From: JAOTZA01 sp965224065
GTDB taxonomy: Bacteria; Acidobacteriota; Thermoanaerobaculia; Multivoradales; JAHEKO01
Direction: 5' to 3'
Length of the DNA: 64,000 bases
NCBI GenBank assembly: GCA_965224065.1
Contig: CBDCYF010000005.1
Span: 2,418,001-2,482,000, forward strand
Shown: in pieces, positions 52,625 through 60,772 of the stretch
Layout of the letters: each line of letters begins with the position of its first letter
Numbering within the stretch: the stretch's first letter is position 1
The notes under the pieces: generated by a model
The model's input: only the letters and a program-made list of their open reading frames with translations
The model's database searches: none
Told to the model about the DNA's origin: nothing
Translations under genes and position numbers: made by a program

Positions 52625-54733
52625 GTGAAGAAGCGCTCCCTCGACCCCATCTTCTCCCCCCGTTCGATCGCCGTGGTCGGCGCCTCGAGACAGCGGGATT
52701 CGATCGGCTTTGCCTTGCTGCACAACCTGATCGCCGGCGAGTTCCGCGGCACGATCTTCCCAGTCAACCCCAGCGCCCGGGTCATTCACTCGCTCAAGGT
52801 CTACCCCGACATCGCTTCGATCCCGGACCCGATCGACCTGGCGGTAGTGGCGGTGCCGAGGGACGCGGTTGCCACCGTGGTCGAGCAATGCCTGGGCGCC
52901 GGGGTCGGCGGACTGGTCGTGATCACCGCCGGCTTTGCCGAGACCGGCGAGGAGGGCGCCGCCCTCGAACGGGCGTTGCGCGAGCGCGTCCGGCGCGCCG
53001 GTGTTCGCATGATCGGTCCCAACTGCATGGGGGTGATCAACTCCGATCCAGAGGTCTCGATGAACGCGACGTTCTCGCCCACCCCCGCGCGGCGAGGCCC
53101 GATCGGTTTTGTCAGCCAGTCGGGCGCTCTCGGGGTCGCGGTTCTCAACGCCGCCTCCGATCTGGGCGTGGGGCTGACCCAGTTCACCTCGATGGGAAAC
53201 AAGGCCGACGTCTCGGGCAACGACATTGTCGAGTACCTGGAGGACGACGAGGCCACGCGAGTCATCTGCATGTATCTCGAATCCTTTGGCAACCCGCGCA
53301 AATTCACCCAGATCGCCAAGCGCGTCAGCGGCAAAAAGCCCATCTTGATCGTCAAGTCGGGCCGTACCGCCGAAGGGGCGCGTGCCGCCAGCAGCCACAC
53401 CGGCGCCCTGGCCGGCTCCGACGTCACGGTCTCGGCCTTTCTCGCCGGTTGTGGCGTGTTGCGCGCCAACTCGATCGGCGAGCTCTTTGACGTCGCCCGG
53501 GCCCTCGACCGCTGCCCCCTGCCGGCCGGCAACCGGGTGGCGATCCTCACCAATGCCGGTGGACCCGCCATCATGGCGACCGACGCCTGCGTCAACCAGG
53601 GACTCGAGATCGCCGAGCTGGGGGACGACACGCGCGAGCGCCTCGCCGCTTTTCTCCCGGCGGAGGCCAGCTTGGTGAATCCCGTCGACATGATCGCCTC
53701 CGCCACCGAGATGTCCTACGCCAAGGGACTCGAGACCCTGCTCGCCGACGAGGGCGTCGACATGGTGCTGGTGATCAACGTCACCCCGCTGTTGTCCAAC
53801 CCGATCGAGGTGATCGAGGCCGTCGGGCGGGTGCTCAAGGACTCCCCCGAGAAACCGGTGCTGGCGGTGATGATGGCGACCGAAGAGTTCTACGACGAGA
53901 TCAAGAGGCGGCCCGAGCTGCCGCCGGTCTACCGCTTTCCCGAGGCCGCGGCGCGGGCGCTGGCCCAGCTCGACCGCTACGCCGCCTGGCGGAGACGGCC
54001 CGAGGTCGAGCCCGCACCCTCGTACCGGGTCGACACACGGGCCGTGGAAGAGATCCTGTCGCAAAACGGCGACGGGTACCTCTCCTCCCGGGATGCCTTT
54101 CGCGTGCTCGAGCACTACCGCGTGCCGGTGGCCCGCTGGGGGTGGGCCGGAAGCCGCGCCGAAGTGGCCACGGTCGCCGACGAGGTTGGCTTCCCGGTCG
54201 CCCTCAAGGCCGAGGTCTCGGGGCTGGTGCACAAAAGCGATGCCGGGGCGGTGCGGCTGGGGATCGCGACACCCGAGGAGGTCGAGCCGGCCCTCGGTGA
54301 GATCGACAAGAAGCTCCGCGAGAACGGCCTCGAGCCCGGAGGGTTTCTGGTGCAGCAAATGGGGACTTCCGGCCACGAGGTCATCTACGGCATCTCCACC
54401 GACCCACGGTTTGGCCCTATCGTGATGTTTGGTCTCGGCGGCCGCTATGTGGAGGTGTTTCGCAATGTGCGCTTTGGCGTCACCCCGCTGGACCCGGTCG
54501 AAGCCGAAGCGATGGTGCGGGGAATCCAGGGGTTTCCGCTTCTCGAGGGCGTCCGTGGAGAGAGCGCGGCGGACCTCGACATCCTGGTGGAAGTGCTGCT
54601 CAAGATCGCGCAGCTCGCCGAACGCCATCCGCGGATCTTGGAGCTCGACATCAACCCCTTTGTGGCCGCGGCCCAACGGCGCGACGCCGTGGCCCTGGAC
54701 GTTCGCATCCGGCTGGGCCCGGTGAGCCCGTGA
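52625..54733 (+). CDS. ADP-forming acetyl/acyl-CoA synthetase, fused alpha-beta type
   Basis: 702 residues. Order: CoA-binding Rossmann domain (about 10-130, FSPRSIAVVGASRQRDSIG), two succinyl-CoA-ligase-like flavodoxin domains (150-460) with ASSHTGALAGSD around the phosphohistidine position (about H258), then an ATP-grasp domain (480-702; FPVALKAEVSGLVHKSDAGAV and ILELDINPFV). It should interconvert acyl-CoA, ADP and phosphate with acid, CoA and ATP, giving substrate-level phosphorylation or acid activation; some close relatives are lysine/protein acetyltransferases but lack a GNAT domain here as well. The GTG at 52625 is 10 bases after a TATCAT box; no ribosome-binding site. Single fused chain is usual in Bacteria. 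Confidence 0.9.
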   Translation: MKKRSLDPIFSPRSIAVVGASRQRDSIGFALLHNLIAGEFRGTIFPVNPSARVIHSLKVYPDIASIPDPIDLAVVAVPRDAVATVVEQCLGAGVGGLVVITAGFAETGEEGAALERALRERVRRAGVRMIGPNCMGVINSDPEVSMNATFSPTPARRGPIGFVSQSGALGVAVLNAASDLGVGLTQFTSMGNKADVSGNDIVEYLEDDEATRVICMYLESFGNPRKFTQIAKRVSGKKPILIVKSGRTAEGARAASSHTGALAGSDVTVSAFLAGCGVLRANSIGELFDVARALDRCPLPAGNRVAILTNAGGPAIMATDACVNQGLEIAELGDDTRERLAAFLPAEASLVNPVDMIASATEMSYAKGLETLLADEGVDMVLVINVTPLLSNPIEVIEAVGRVLKDSPEKPVLAVMMATEEFYDEIKRRPELPPVYRFPEAAARALAQLDRYAAWRRRPEVEPAPSYRVDTRAVEEILSQNGDGYLSSRDAFRVLEHYRVPVARWGWAGSRAEVATVADEVGFPVALKAEVSGLVHKSDAGAVRLGIATPEEVEPALGEIDKKLRENGLEPGGFLVQQMGTSGHEVIYGISTDPRFGPIVMFGLGGRYVEVFRNVRFGVTPLDPVEAEAMVRGIQGFPLLEGVRGESAADLDILVEVLLKIAQLAERHPRILELDINPFVAAAQRRDAVALDVRIRLGPVSP

Positions 54734-54745
54734 GCTGAGGAGCCG

Positions 54746-55651
54746 GTGCCAGAGCTTCCCGATATCGAGGTCTATCTCTCAGCGCTCCGGCCGCGGGTCG
54801 TGGGCGAGACCTTGGAGGGTGTCCGGCTCAAGAGTCCCTTTCTGCTGCGCTCGGTCGAGCCACCAATCGTCGAGGCTTCCGGGCGACGCGTGACCGAGGT
54901 TCGGCGGCTGGGCAAACGGATCGTCTTCGGTCTCGACGGTGGGCTTTTTCTGGTGCTTCACCTGATGATCGCCGGACGGCTCCAGTGGAGGCCACGCGGC
55001 GCCAAGCCTCCCGGCCGCAGGGGGCTCGCGGCCTTTGACTTCTCGAGCGGCACCCTGGTGTTGACCGAAGCCGGCAGCAAACGGCGCGCGTCGCTCTTCC
55101 TGGTGCGTGGCGAAGAAGGACTCGCGCCCCACGACCGTGGCGGTTACGAGGTGCTCGACGGGAATGCGGCGGGCTTCCGAGATGCCTTGCTCGCCGAGAG
55201 CCACACGCTCAAACGAGCCCTGACCGATCCGCGCATCTTCTCCGGGATCGGCAACGCCTACTCCGACGAGATCCTCCACCGCGCCGGGCTGTCACCCTTT
55301 CGCAGAACCCAAAACCTGAGCGAAGACGCGATCGATCGGCTCTACCGCGCCACCTGTGGCGTTCTCGAGGAATGGACCGAGCGGCTGCTGGCCGAGACCG
55401 GCGACGGCTTCCCGGCCAAGGTCACCGCCTTCCGCAAGGAGATGGCGGTTCATGGGCGCTACGGAAAGCCGTGCCCCCAGTGTGGCTCCCCCGTACAGCG
55501 GATCCTCTACGCCGAATCGGAGGCCAATTACTGCGCCACCTGCCAGACCGGCGGCAAGCTCCTGGCCGACCGGGTTCTGTCGAAGCTGCTCAAGAAGGAC
55601 TGGCCGCGAACGTTGGAAGAGCTCGAGGAGCGATCGGCCGATCGTCTATGA
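54746..55651 (+). CDS. Formamidopyrimidine/5-hydroxymethyluracil-type DNA glycosylase (Fpg/Nei)
   Basis: 301 residues. MPELPDIEVYLSAL gives the catalytic Pro2 and Glu3; the beta-hairpin lysine is in VRRLGKRIVFGL (about residue 57), the H2TH region in TDPRIFSGIGNAYSDEILHRAGLSP, and a complete zinc finger CPQCGSPVQRILY to NYCATC ends the protein. It excises oxidised bases and cleaves the backbone. The GTG start at 54746 is fixed by the needed N-terminal proline and by AGGAG just upstream. Substrate preference (Fpg-like or Nei-like) is not determined. It lies 12 bases after the synthetase gene. Confidence 0.93.
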   Translation: MPELPDIEVYLSALRPRVVGETLEGVRLKSPFLLRSVEPPIVEASGRRVTEVRRLGKRIVFGLDGGLFLVLHLMIAGRLQWRPRGAKPPGRRGLAAFDFSSGTLVLTEAGSKRRASLFLVRGEEGLAPHDRGGYEVLDGNAAGFRDALLAESHTLKRALTDPRIFSGIGNAYSDEILHRAGLSPFRRTQNLSEDAIDRLYRATCGVLEEWTERLLAETGDGFPAKVTAFRKEMAVHGRYGKPCPQCGSPVQRILYAESEANYCATCQTGGKLLADRVLSKLLKKDWPRTLEELEERSADRL

Positions 55652-55661
55652 TCGGGGCGAG

Positions 55662-55913
55662 ATGTCGGACGAAGTCAAGGCTGCCGGGCGCACGATTCTC
55701 ACTCGCTTTGCGTCGCGGCTCAAGTTTCCCCAGCTTTTCACCGTCGCGCTGGTTCTTTTTGGGCTCGACCTTCTGATCCCGGATCTAATCCCGTTTGTGG
55801 ACGAGATCCTGCTGGGTCTCGCTACTCTTCTCCTGGGGAGCCTCAAGGAGGACGAGCGGCCTGCCGAGAAGCCCCCGATCAAGGACATCACGCCCGAAGA
55901 AGAGGGGCGCTGA
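55662..55913 (+). CDS. Small membrane protein, DUF6116-like
   Basis: 83 residues with a hydrophobic pair of helices: FPQLFTVALVLFGLDLLIP then DLIPFVDEILLGLATLLLGS (residues 23-61), matching a small family of uncharacterised bacterial membrane proteins (DUF6116-like by memory). The polar ends are charged. It lies 10 bases after the glycosylase and its end overlaps the convergent radical SAM gene by 26 bases. The ATG at 55662 is preceded by GGGGCGAG. Function unknown. Confidence 0.72.
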   Translation: MSDEVKAAGRTILTRFASRLKFPQLFTVALVLFGLDLLIPDLIPFVDEILLGLATLLLGSLKEDERPAEKPPIKDITPEEEGR

Positions 55914-57534
55914 CGCCGGCCCGTCTCCGATTGCTCCGATCGCTCCGATCGCCCCGATCGGCCCGGGCGCTTGGGGCGGTCTTCAAGAACTGCCAGCGGA
56001 GCCGGCCGCTCTGGCGGCCAAACACTTCGGGCCGGATCCGCCCGTCGTAGCGGCGCAGGAGCGATGAGACCGGCTCACCCCCCGCCGCCGCCTCGAGCAC
56101 CTCGGCCGCGTCCGAGCCCGCCTTGGTGATGTAGGTCTGCCAGATGGCCTGACGGATCGACATCGCACCCAGCGACACGTTGGGGAGCTCGGCCACGCCC
56201 CGCTTGAGGATCGCGATCCGCCTCTTGAGAACCGCCGGCTCTTCCATCGCTTCGCGCTGATAGCCGGTGTAGGGCTTGGGAACCAGAATGTTGGCGCCCA
56301 GGTGAACATGGCCGATCACCCCGGTCGGCGCCAGCTCCTCCAGCATGATCGCGCGGCATTGCCGTACGAGGTCCACGATCGCCTCGACATCGGCGTCGGT
56401 CTCTCCCGGCAGACCGATGATGAAATAGAGCTTGAGTTGGGTCATGCCCTGCCGGAAGATCAGCCGCACCTTGTCCAGCAACAGCTCGTTGGGGAGTGGC
56501 TTGTTGAGCTTGACCCGCAGATCGTCGCTCCCGGTCTCGGGCGCCAGCGTGATCGACCGGTCTCCCGAGGCATGGAGGGCTTGGAGCACCCCCTCGGTGA
56601 CCGCCGGAATCCGGATCGACGAGACCGACGTTCGAAACCCGCGCGCGTTGCCTTCCCACAGGATCCTCTCGATCTCCGGGTGGTCACCCACCGCTGTGGC
56701 GACAAAGCCCAACTGGTCGGTCACCGCTTGGGCGCGGTCAAAAGACTCCAGGATGAACTCGGTCGGATGCCAGCGAAAACGCCCCATGCCAAATGTGGCC
56801 CAGCAGTAGCGGCACTTCTCCGGGCAGCCGCGGGACATCTCGACCAGGAACTTGCGCGAGAACTCGGTGCGCGGCGTGACGATCGCGGTGGTCGGCAGAT
56901 AGCCCGGCAGGCGCATTTGCTCTTCCGAGAGCTCGAGCTTGACGAGCTTGGAGAAAACCGTCGGGTCCTCCGGGTGGTGAAACCGGGGGACAAAAAAACC
57001 GTCCCGGCCGGCCAGTCGCTCGCCGATGGCGCCGCGGTCGGACTCCTCGGCCAGGGCCGCGAGCAGCTCGGGCAGGACGTTCTCGGCCGCGCCGAGGGCA
57101 AAGACGTCGACAAACTCCGCCAACGGCAGAGGATTGATCATCGCGCACGAGCCCCCGACGATGATCACCGGGTCGCGCGCCCCGCGGTCGCCGCATCGCA
57201 GCGGGATCCCGGCGCGCGCCAGCATGTCGAGAAAATGAACGTAGTCCTCCTCGAACGAGATCGAGAACGCGATCGCGCCAAAGGCACCGAGCGGCGTGTC
57301 GAGCTCAACTGAGCGCGGCGGGCCGTCGCCGTCGGCAAAAAAACGCTCGCAGCCCCAACCCGGCGTGCGCTGGACCAGCTCATAGACCCGCTGCAGCGCC
57401 AGCGACGACATGCCGACGTGGTAATCGTTGGCATAGGCCAGGGCCAGCGTGTAGTCGCCGTGAGGCGAGAACGGCTCGACCGGCCGTTCGTCGGCCCGGT
57501 GGCCGCTCCAACTTTGGCGCTTTGCCGTCGTCAT
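55888..57534 (-). CDS. B12-binding-type radical SAM protein (YgiQ/TIGR03960-like)
   Basis: 548 residues. The N-terminal about 200 residues are a B12-binding-like domain (LALAYANDYHVGMSSLALQRVYEL and VIIVGGSCAMINPLPLAEFVD), though the DXHXXG cobalamin ligand motif is not obvious. The radical SAM domain has EMSRGCPEKCRYCWAT (CXXXCXXC), followed by ITLAPETGSDDLRVKLNKPL and YFIIGLPGETDADVEAI. No DUF2344 fusion is present. Function unknown, likely tRNA or RNA-related by family habit. The C-terminal ARADRGDRSDRSNRRR tail is encoded by a 9-base tandem repeat (55925-55960) in the overlap with the small membrane protein gene. Confidence 0.85.
   Translation of the reverse strand: MTTAKRQSWSGHRADERPVEPFSPHGDYTLALAYANDYHVGMSSLALQRVYELVQRTPGWGCERFFADGDGPPRSVELDTPLGAFGAIAFSISFEEDYVHFLDMLARAGIPLRCGDRGARDPVIIVGGSCAMINPLPLAEFVDVFALGAAENVLPELLAALAEESDRGAIGERLAGRDGFFVPRFHHPEDPTVFSKLVKLELSEEQMRLPGYLPTTAIVTPRTEFSRKFLVEMSRGCPEKCRYCWATFGMGRFRWHPTEFILESFDRAQAVTDQLGFVATAVGDHPEIERILWEGNARGFRTSVSSIRIPAVTEGVLQALHASGDRSITLAPETGSDDLRVKLNKPLPNELLLDKVRLIFRQGMTQLKLYFIIGLPGETDADVEAIVDLVRQCRAIMLEELAPTGVIGHVHLGANILVPKPYTGYQREAMEEPAVLKRRIAILKRGVAELPNVSLGAMSIRQAIWQTYITKAGSDAAEVLEAAAGGEPVSSLLRRYDGRIRPEVFGRQSGRLRWQFLKTAPSARADRGDRSDRSNRRRAGVSAPLLRA
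55925..55960. repeat. Tandem 9-base repeat (four units) inside the radical SAM gene's 3' end
   Basis: Four consecutive units CTCCGATTG, CTCCGATCG, CTCCGATCG, CCCCGATCG. Because the unit is 9 bases, the frame is kept and the minus-strand gene gains the Arg-Ser-Asp-type tail. Probably slippage-generated. Confidence 0.7.
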
Positions 57535-57601
57535 CCGACAAAAAGTCTAGCGGTTCAGCAACGTCCGGCCAACCGGAACGATCCGGAGAGCTTCTGGAAC
57601 G

Positions 57602-58681
57602 CTATCTTGTCTTGGCGTGCTCGGAGGGCTTCCGGTTTCGCCGCCGGGGCTCGAAGTGGGTCGCATCGCGATAGCGCTGCATCTGACGCAACCACTGCCT
57701 CCGGGTACGGTCTCGCCGCACCGAGCGCGGGCGAAACGATTCGTCCAGGATTTCCCCGTCGAGCAGAAAATCAAAGATCGCCCGGGCCGCGATCCGGTGG
57801 CCGATCTCGCTGGGGTGTCCATCGACCCCCGGATAGGCCTCCATCCGCAGGCTCGACTTGCCGGCAAACGCCGCCAGAAGGTCCAGGGTGATGATGTCGC
57901 GATCCCTGAGCGCTTGCCCCATGCGATCGTGCCCGATGCGCGAGTAGGTCCTCTTGTCTTCCACCCCGGCCAGATACGGAAAGAGCACCGCGACCAGGGG
58001 GACCCCCGCAGCGGCGGTTTTTTCCACAAAGGCATCGAGGCCGGCTTCAAAGGCCCGCCAGCCCTGGTAGTCGGGATCGTAGATATGGTCCGCATAGGCC
58101 TGACCCAAGCGGCGGCGGCGCAGGGTATCGCTTTTTCTGTACGCAAGATTCAACAGACGGAAGGAGCGCAGAACGGACCGAAGCGCCCCCTCCGGCACCT
58201 GTGGCAGCATCGCGTTTCTCAACCGCTTGACCTCCGGGTCCCGGCCGTGCTCCGAATCGTTGAGAAACACACCCAGGACAACCAGGTCGGCGCCCCAGTT
58301 CAGGGCCGGTTGCAGAAATCGAACTTCCTCGGCAGTGTTCATCCCGTTTTGCGCAAACACCTCGAGCGCCACCGGCGGTGTCGAGGCGTTGAGGTTCATC
58401 AGCGCCTGCAACCGGTGAGGATACGAGTCCATCCAGCTCACGCCCTGGCCGACGGTGAAGGAGTCGCCGATCACGGCCAACCGGAAGTACGGCCCCGTGG
58501 CCCAGACCCGGCCGTCCTTCCAGGGCTTCTCCCGGAAATAGTGGACCTCCTCCCGGTCGAAAAACGGACCCAGCTCGGCCGGTCCCCCCAAGCCCAGAAC
58601 CCGCAGCGCCGCCTCGGCAATCAGCAGCGCAAAAACGATCGAGAGGAGCGCCAGAAGCGCCCTTCGCAAACCCGCCGTCAT
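57602..58681 (-). CDS. SGNH-family hydrolase (membrane-anchored)
   Basis: 359 residues. N-terminal helix (about 7-25) anchors it. The SGNH nucleophile block is FRLAVIGDSFTVGQGV (Ser near residue 73), the Asn block VVLGVFLNDSEHG, and the catalytic Asp/His block is GVDGHPSEIGHRIA. Members are esterases, lipases or polysaccharide O-acyl-ester hydrolases; the anchored, periplasm-facing form suggests envelope glycan or lipid acylation turnover (inference). It follows the DUF3999 gene with a 21-base gap and precedes the radical SAM gene by 67 bases on the same strand. Confidence 0.82.
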   Translation of the reverse strand: MTAGLRRALLALLSIVFALLIAEAALRVLGLGGPAELGPFFDREEVHYFREKPWKDGRVWATGPYFRLAVIGDSFTVGQGVSWMDSYPHRLQALMNLNASTPPVALEVFAQNGMNTAEEVRFLQPALNWGADLVVLGVFLNDSEHGRDPEVKRLRNAMLPQVPEGALRSVLRSFRLLNLAYRKSDTLRRRRLGQAYADHIYDPDYQGWRAFEAGLDAFVEKTAAAGVPLVAVLFPYLAGVEDKRTYSRIGHDRMGQALRDRDIITLDLLAAFAGKSSLRMEAYPGVDGHPSEIGHRIAARAIFDFLLDGEILDESFRPRSVRRDRTRRQWLRQMQRYRDATHFEPRRRNRKPSEHAKTR

Positions 58682-58702
58682 CAGCCTAGCTTAGCGATGA
58701 TC

Positions 58703-60772
58703 CTACTCCTGGCGCGCCAGCCGCAGGGTGAGCCAGGCCAGGGCGAGGGTCACGATTCCCAGGGCACCCCACAGAAGGGTCTTTTGAAGACCGCTGCCCT
58801 TCGACAACCGTGCGCCAAACGAGAACGCGGGATTTTTTGCCGACCCGCCCAAATCGGCGTTCCGAGGCTGGGTGGCCAAGACGACGTCCCGGACGCTTTC
58901 CAGCTCGTAGCGCGGCGCCGCCTCGTCGGGGTTGCCGTAGAGCAGGGTGTAGCGGCCCGCCGGCGCGGCGAAATAGAGCTCCGACACCGGGACTCGAACG
59001 GCGAGCGTGAGTTGTTCCAACGGTGGATCGTCGCCGTCATCGACTCGCAGCGCCAGCCTGTCGAGCGCCGCCGGCGGGAAGTCGAGCCGCAGCGCGCGGG
59101 GATCTCCCAGCGGTCTCACCAGCCGACCGCTGGCCAGGACGGCCTCGACCCGCTCGCCGGTACGCTCCCCCACGACCTCGAATCCTCGGTCGAAGAATTC
59201 ATCCCTCGCATCCAAAACCAGTTGATCGATCCGCAGTGGCTCCACCGGGAGCGGGATCTCGTACTCGCTCATGCCGCCGTCCTTCTCCGGCGCTGCCGGA
59301 TAGACCACGATCTCCTGATCCGTCGCGTCCTTCTCCAGGAGATACGACCACTGCCGATCGCGCCGATCCACCAGTCGCAGGTCGCCCAAATCGTTCCGTG
59401 CGACCGCGGCGACTTCGGGGGAAACCGCGACTCTCAACAGGCCCTCCGGGGACTCGGGCACCTGAATCACCGCAGTATGGCTAAAGCCCCTGCGGTTGAT
59501 TTCGAGCCCGGGGCGCATGGCAAAGGTCAGAACCGGCGCCGGGTCAAAGTCGGGGTTCAACTCGATCGCCCCGATCGTCGCGGTCGCTAGCTGACCCGGA
59601 TCGAACAATCTCTCGGCCACCCGCGCCGCATCGCCGCTCACGCGAACGGGGGAGCTGGGGATCAGGCCCGCCAGGTCATACCTTGGCGAATACGCGCGGC
59701 CACCGCCAAAAAGAAGGGTTACGGCGTGGGTGCCGCCGGAGGCCGCCGGCATAGAGAACACCAGCGCCGGCTGCCGAACGACGGCTTGAAACTCGAGATC
59801 CGCCAGTGGTGGGCTATCGCCGTCGTGGATCACCACCTCGAGCCCGGTCCCCCTGGCCGGACGCAAACGAATCTCGATCTCTTGTGGGCTCTCGAGCCTC
59901 TGCGCGATCCGATCGGCGAGCGGCGCCGAATCGGCCGTCGGGCCCACGTCCCAGACTTCGACCCGGCGGCTGAGGGCCGGGGAAGTGGTCTCGAGCTCGA
60001 GCACGTCGGGCACCAGACCCCGCGGGCGCTCGAGTCGAACTGTGGTTCTCCCATCGAGCGAGCGCTGCTCGGTTTTTTGGAGCCGGAGCGCGATGCGCTC
60101 GGTCTCCGGAAGCTGCCGGCGCGACTCGAACACAAAAGTCGGCTCGAGAAAAAACCCCTCTTCGCCCATCAAGGTGACCGTCAACTCCGACTCTGCAAGC
60201 CGTGGCAAAACCAACGTCAGGTTCTCGCGACGGGGATCCGGAATCCTAAAGAACGACACCTCGTTGACGAGCACCCGGCCGCCGGCTGCCGGCCGACCGG
60301 CGACGACGGTCACCCGGCGCACGAACCGGGAGTGACGACTCGAGGCCACCAACTCCCAGAATCCGCCCTCGGGCGCAACGGACGGAACCGCGAGGACATA
60401 GGTCTCGGTGAGGCGAGACGGCGCGTTCTCCCGTGTTTCGGTGGCGCGGCGCGCATCCAGCACCCTTGGCTGGACCGTCTGCCGGGCGGTGAGGGTCTGC
60501 TCCGGAGGTAGCCCGCCGTCCACCACGTAGGGAATCTCGTGGCCTTGCCGGTCGATCAATCGCAGGTCGGAAAGCCCATGTTGGCACGCCGTCAGCACCG
60601 CGGACGGCAGCTCGAGCCGCACCAGGCCGGCTTCGTCCGCGCGAACTTCGGCTCGCTGCGGAAACAGGCTCGCCAGGTCCCGCGGAGCTTGAGCCGTGGC
60701 GGTGGCCACGAGACACAACCCTCCCACGAGACCGAGCGCTATGTGTGCCACAAACGGGTCACCCCTCCTCAT
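58703..60772 (-). CDS. DUF3999 family exported protein
   Basis: 689 residues. A signal peptide (residues 1-28, ending ATAQA) starts a large beta-rich periplasmic domain with repeated jelly-roll-like segments, and a single transmembrane helix near the C-terminus (about 662-683, TLLWGALGIVTLALAWLTL). This is the DUF3999 pattern; it is almost always adjacent to DUF2339, as here. The ATG at 60772 overlaps the DUF2339 gene by 14 bases and supplies the arginine pair of the signal; a GTG at 60751 is a weaker alternative. Joint function of the pair is unknown, probably in the envelope. Confidence 0.82.
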   Translation of the reverse strand: MRRGDPFVAHIALGLVGGLCLVATATAQAPRDLASLFPQRAEVRADEAGLVRLELPSAVLTACQHGLSDLRLIDRQGHEIPYVVDGGLPPEQTLTARQTVQPRVLDARRATETRENAPSRLTETYVLAVPSVAPEGGFWELVASSRHSRFVRRVTVVAGRPAAGGRVLVNEVSFFRIPDPRRENLTLVLPRLAESELTVTLMGEEGFFLEPTFVFESRRQLPETERIALRLQKTEQRSLDGRTTVRLERPRGLVPDVLELETTSPALSRRVEVWDVGPTADSAPLADRIAQRLESPQEIEIRLRPARGTGLEVVIHDGDSPPLADLEFQAVVRQPALVFSMPAASGGTHAVTLLFGGGRAYSPRYDLAGLIPSSPVRVSGDAARVAERLFDPGQLATATIGAIELNPDFDPAPVLTFAMRPGLEINRRGFSHTAVIQVPESPEGLLRVAVSPEVAAVARNDLGDLRLVDRRDRQWSYLLEKDATDQEIVVYPAAPEKDGGMSEYEIPLPVEPLRIDQLVLDARDEFFDRGFEVVGERTGERVEAVLASGRLVRPLGDPRALRLDFPPAALDRLALRVDDGDDPPLEQLTLAVRVPVSELYFAAPAGRYTLLYGNPDEAAPRYELESVRDVVLATQPRNADLGGSAKNPAFSFGARLSKGSGLQKTLLWGALGIVTLALAWLTLRLARQE

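Noticed and set aside
55925..55960. Short repeats with regular period that might suggest a CRISPR array
   Set aside because: Units are only 9 bases with no spacers and are translated as part of the radical SAM gene.
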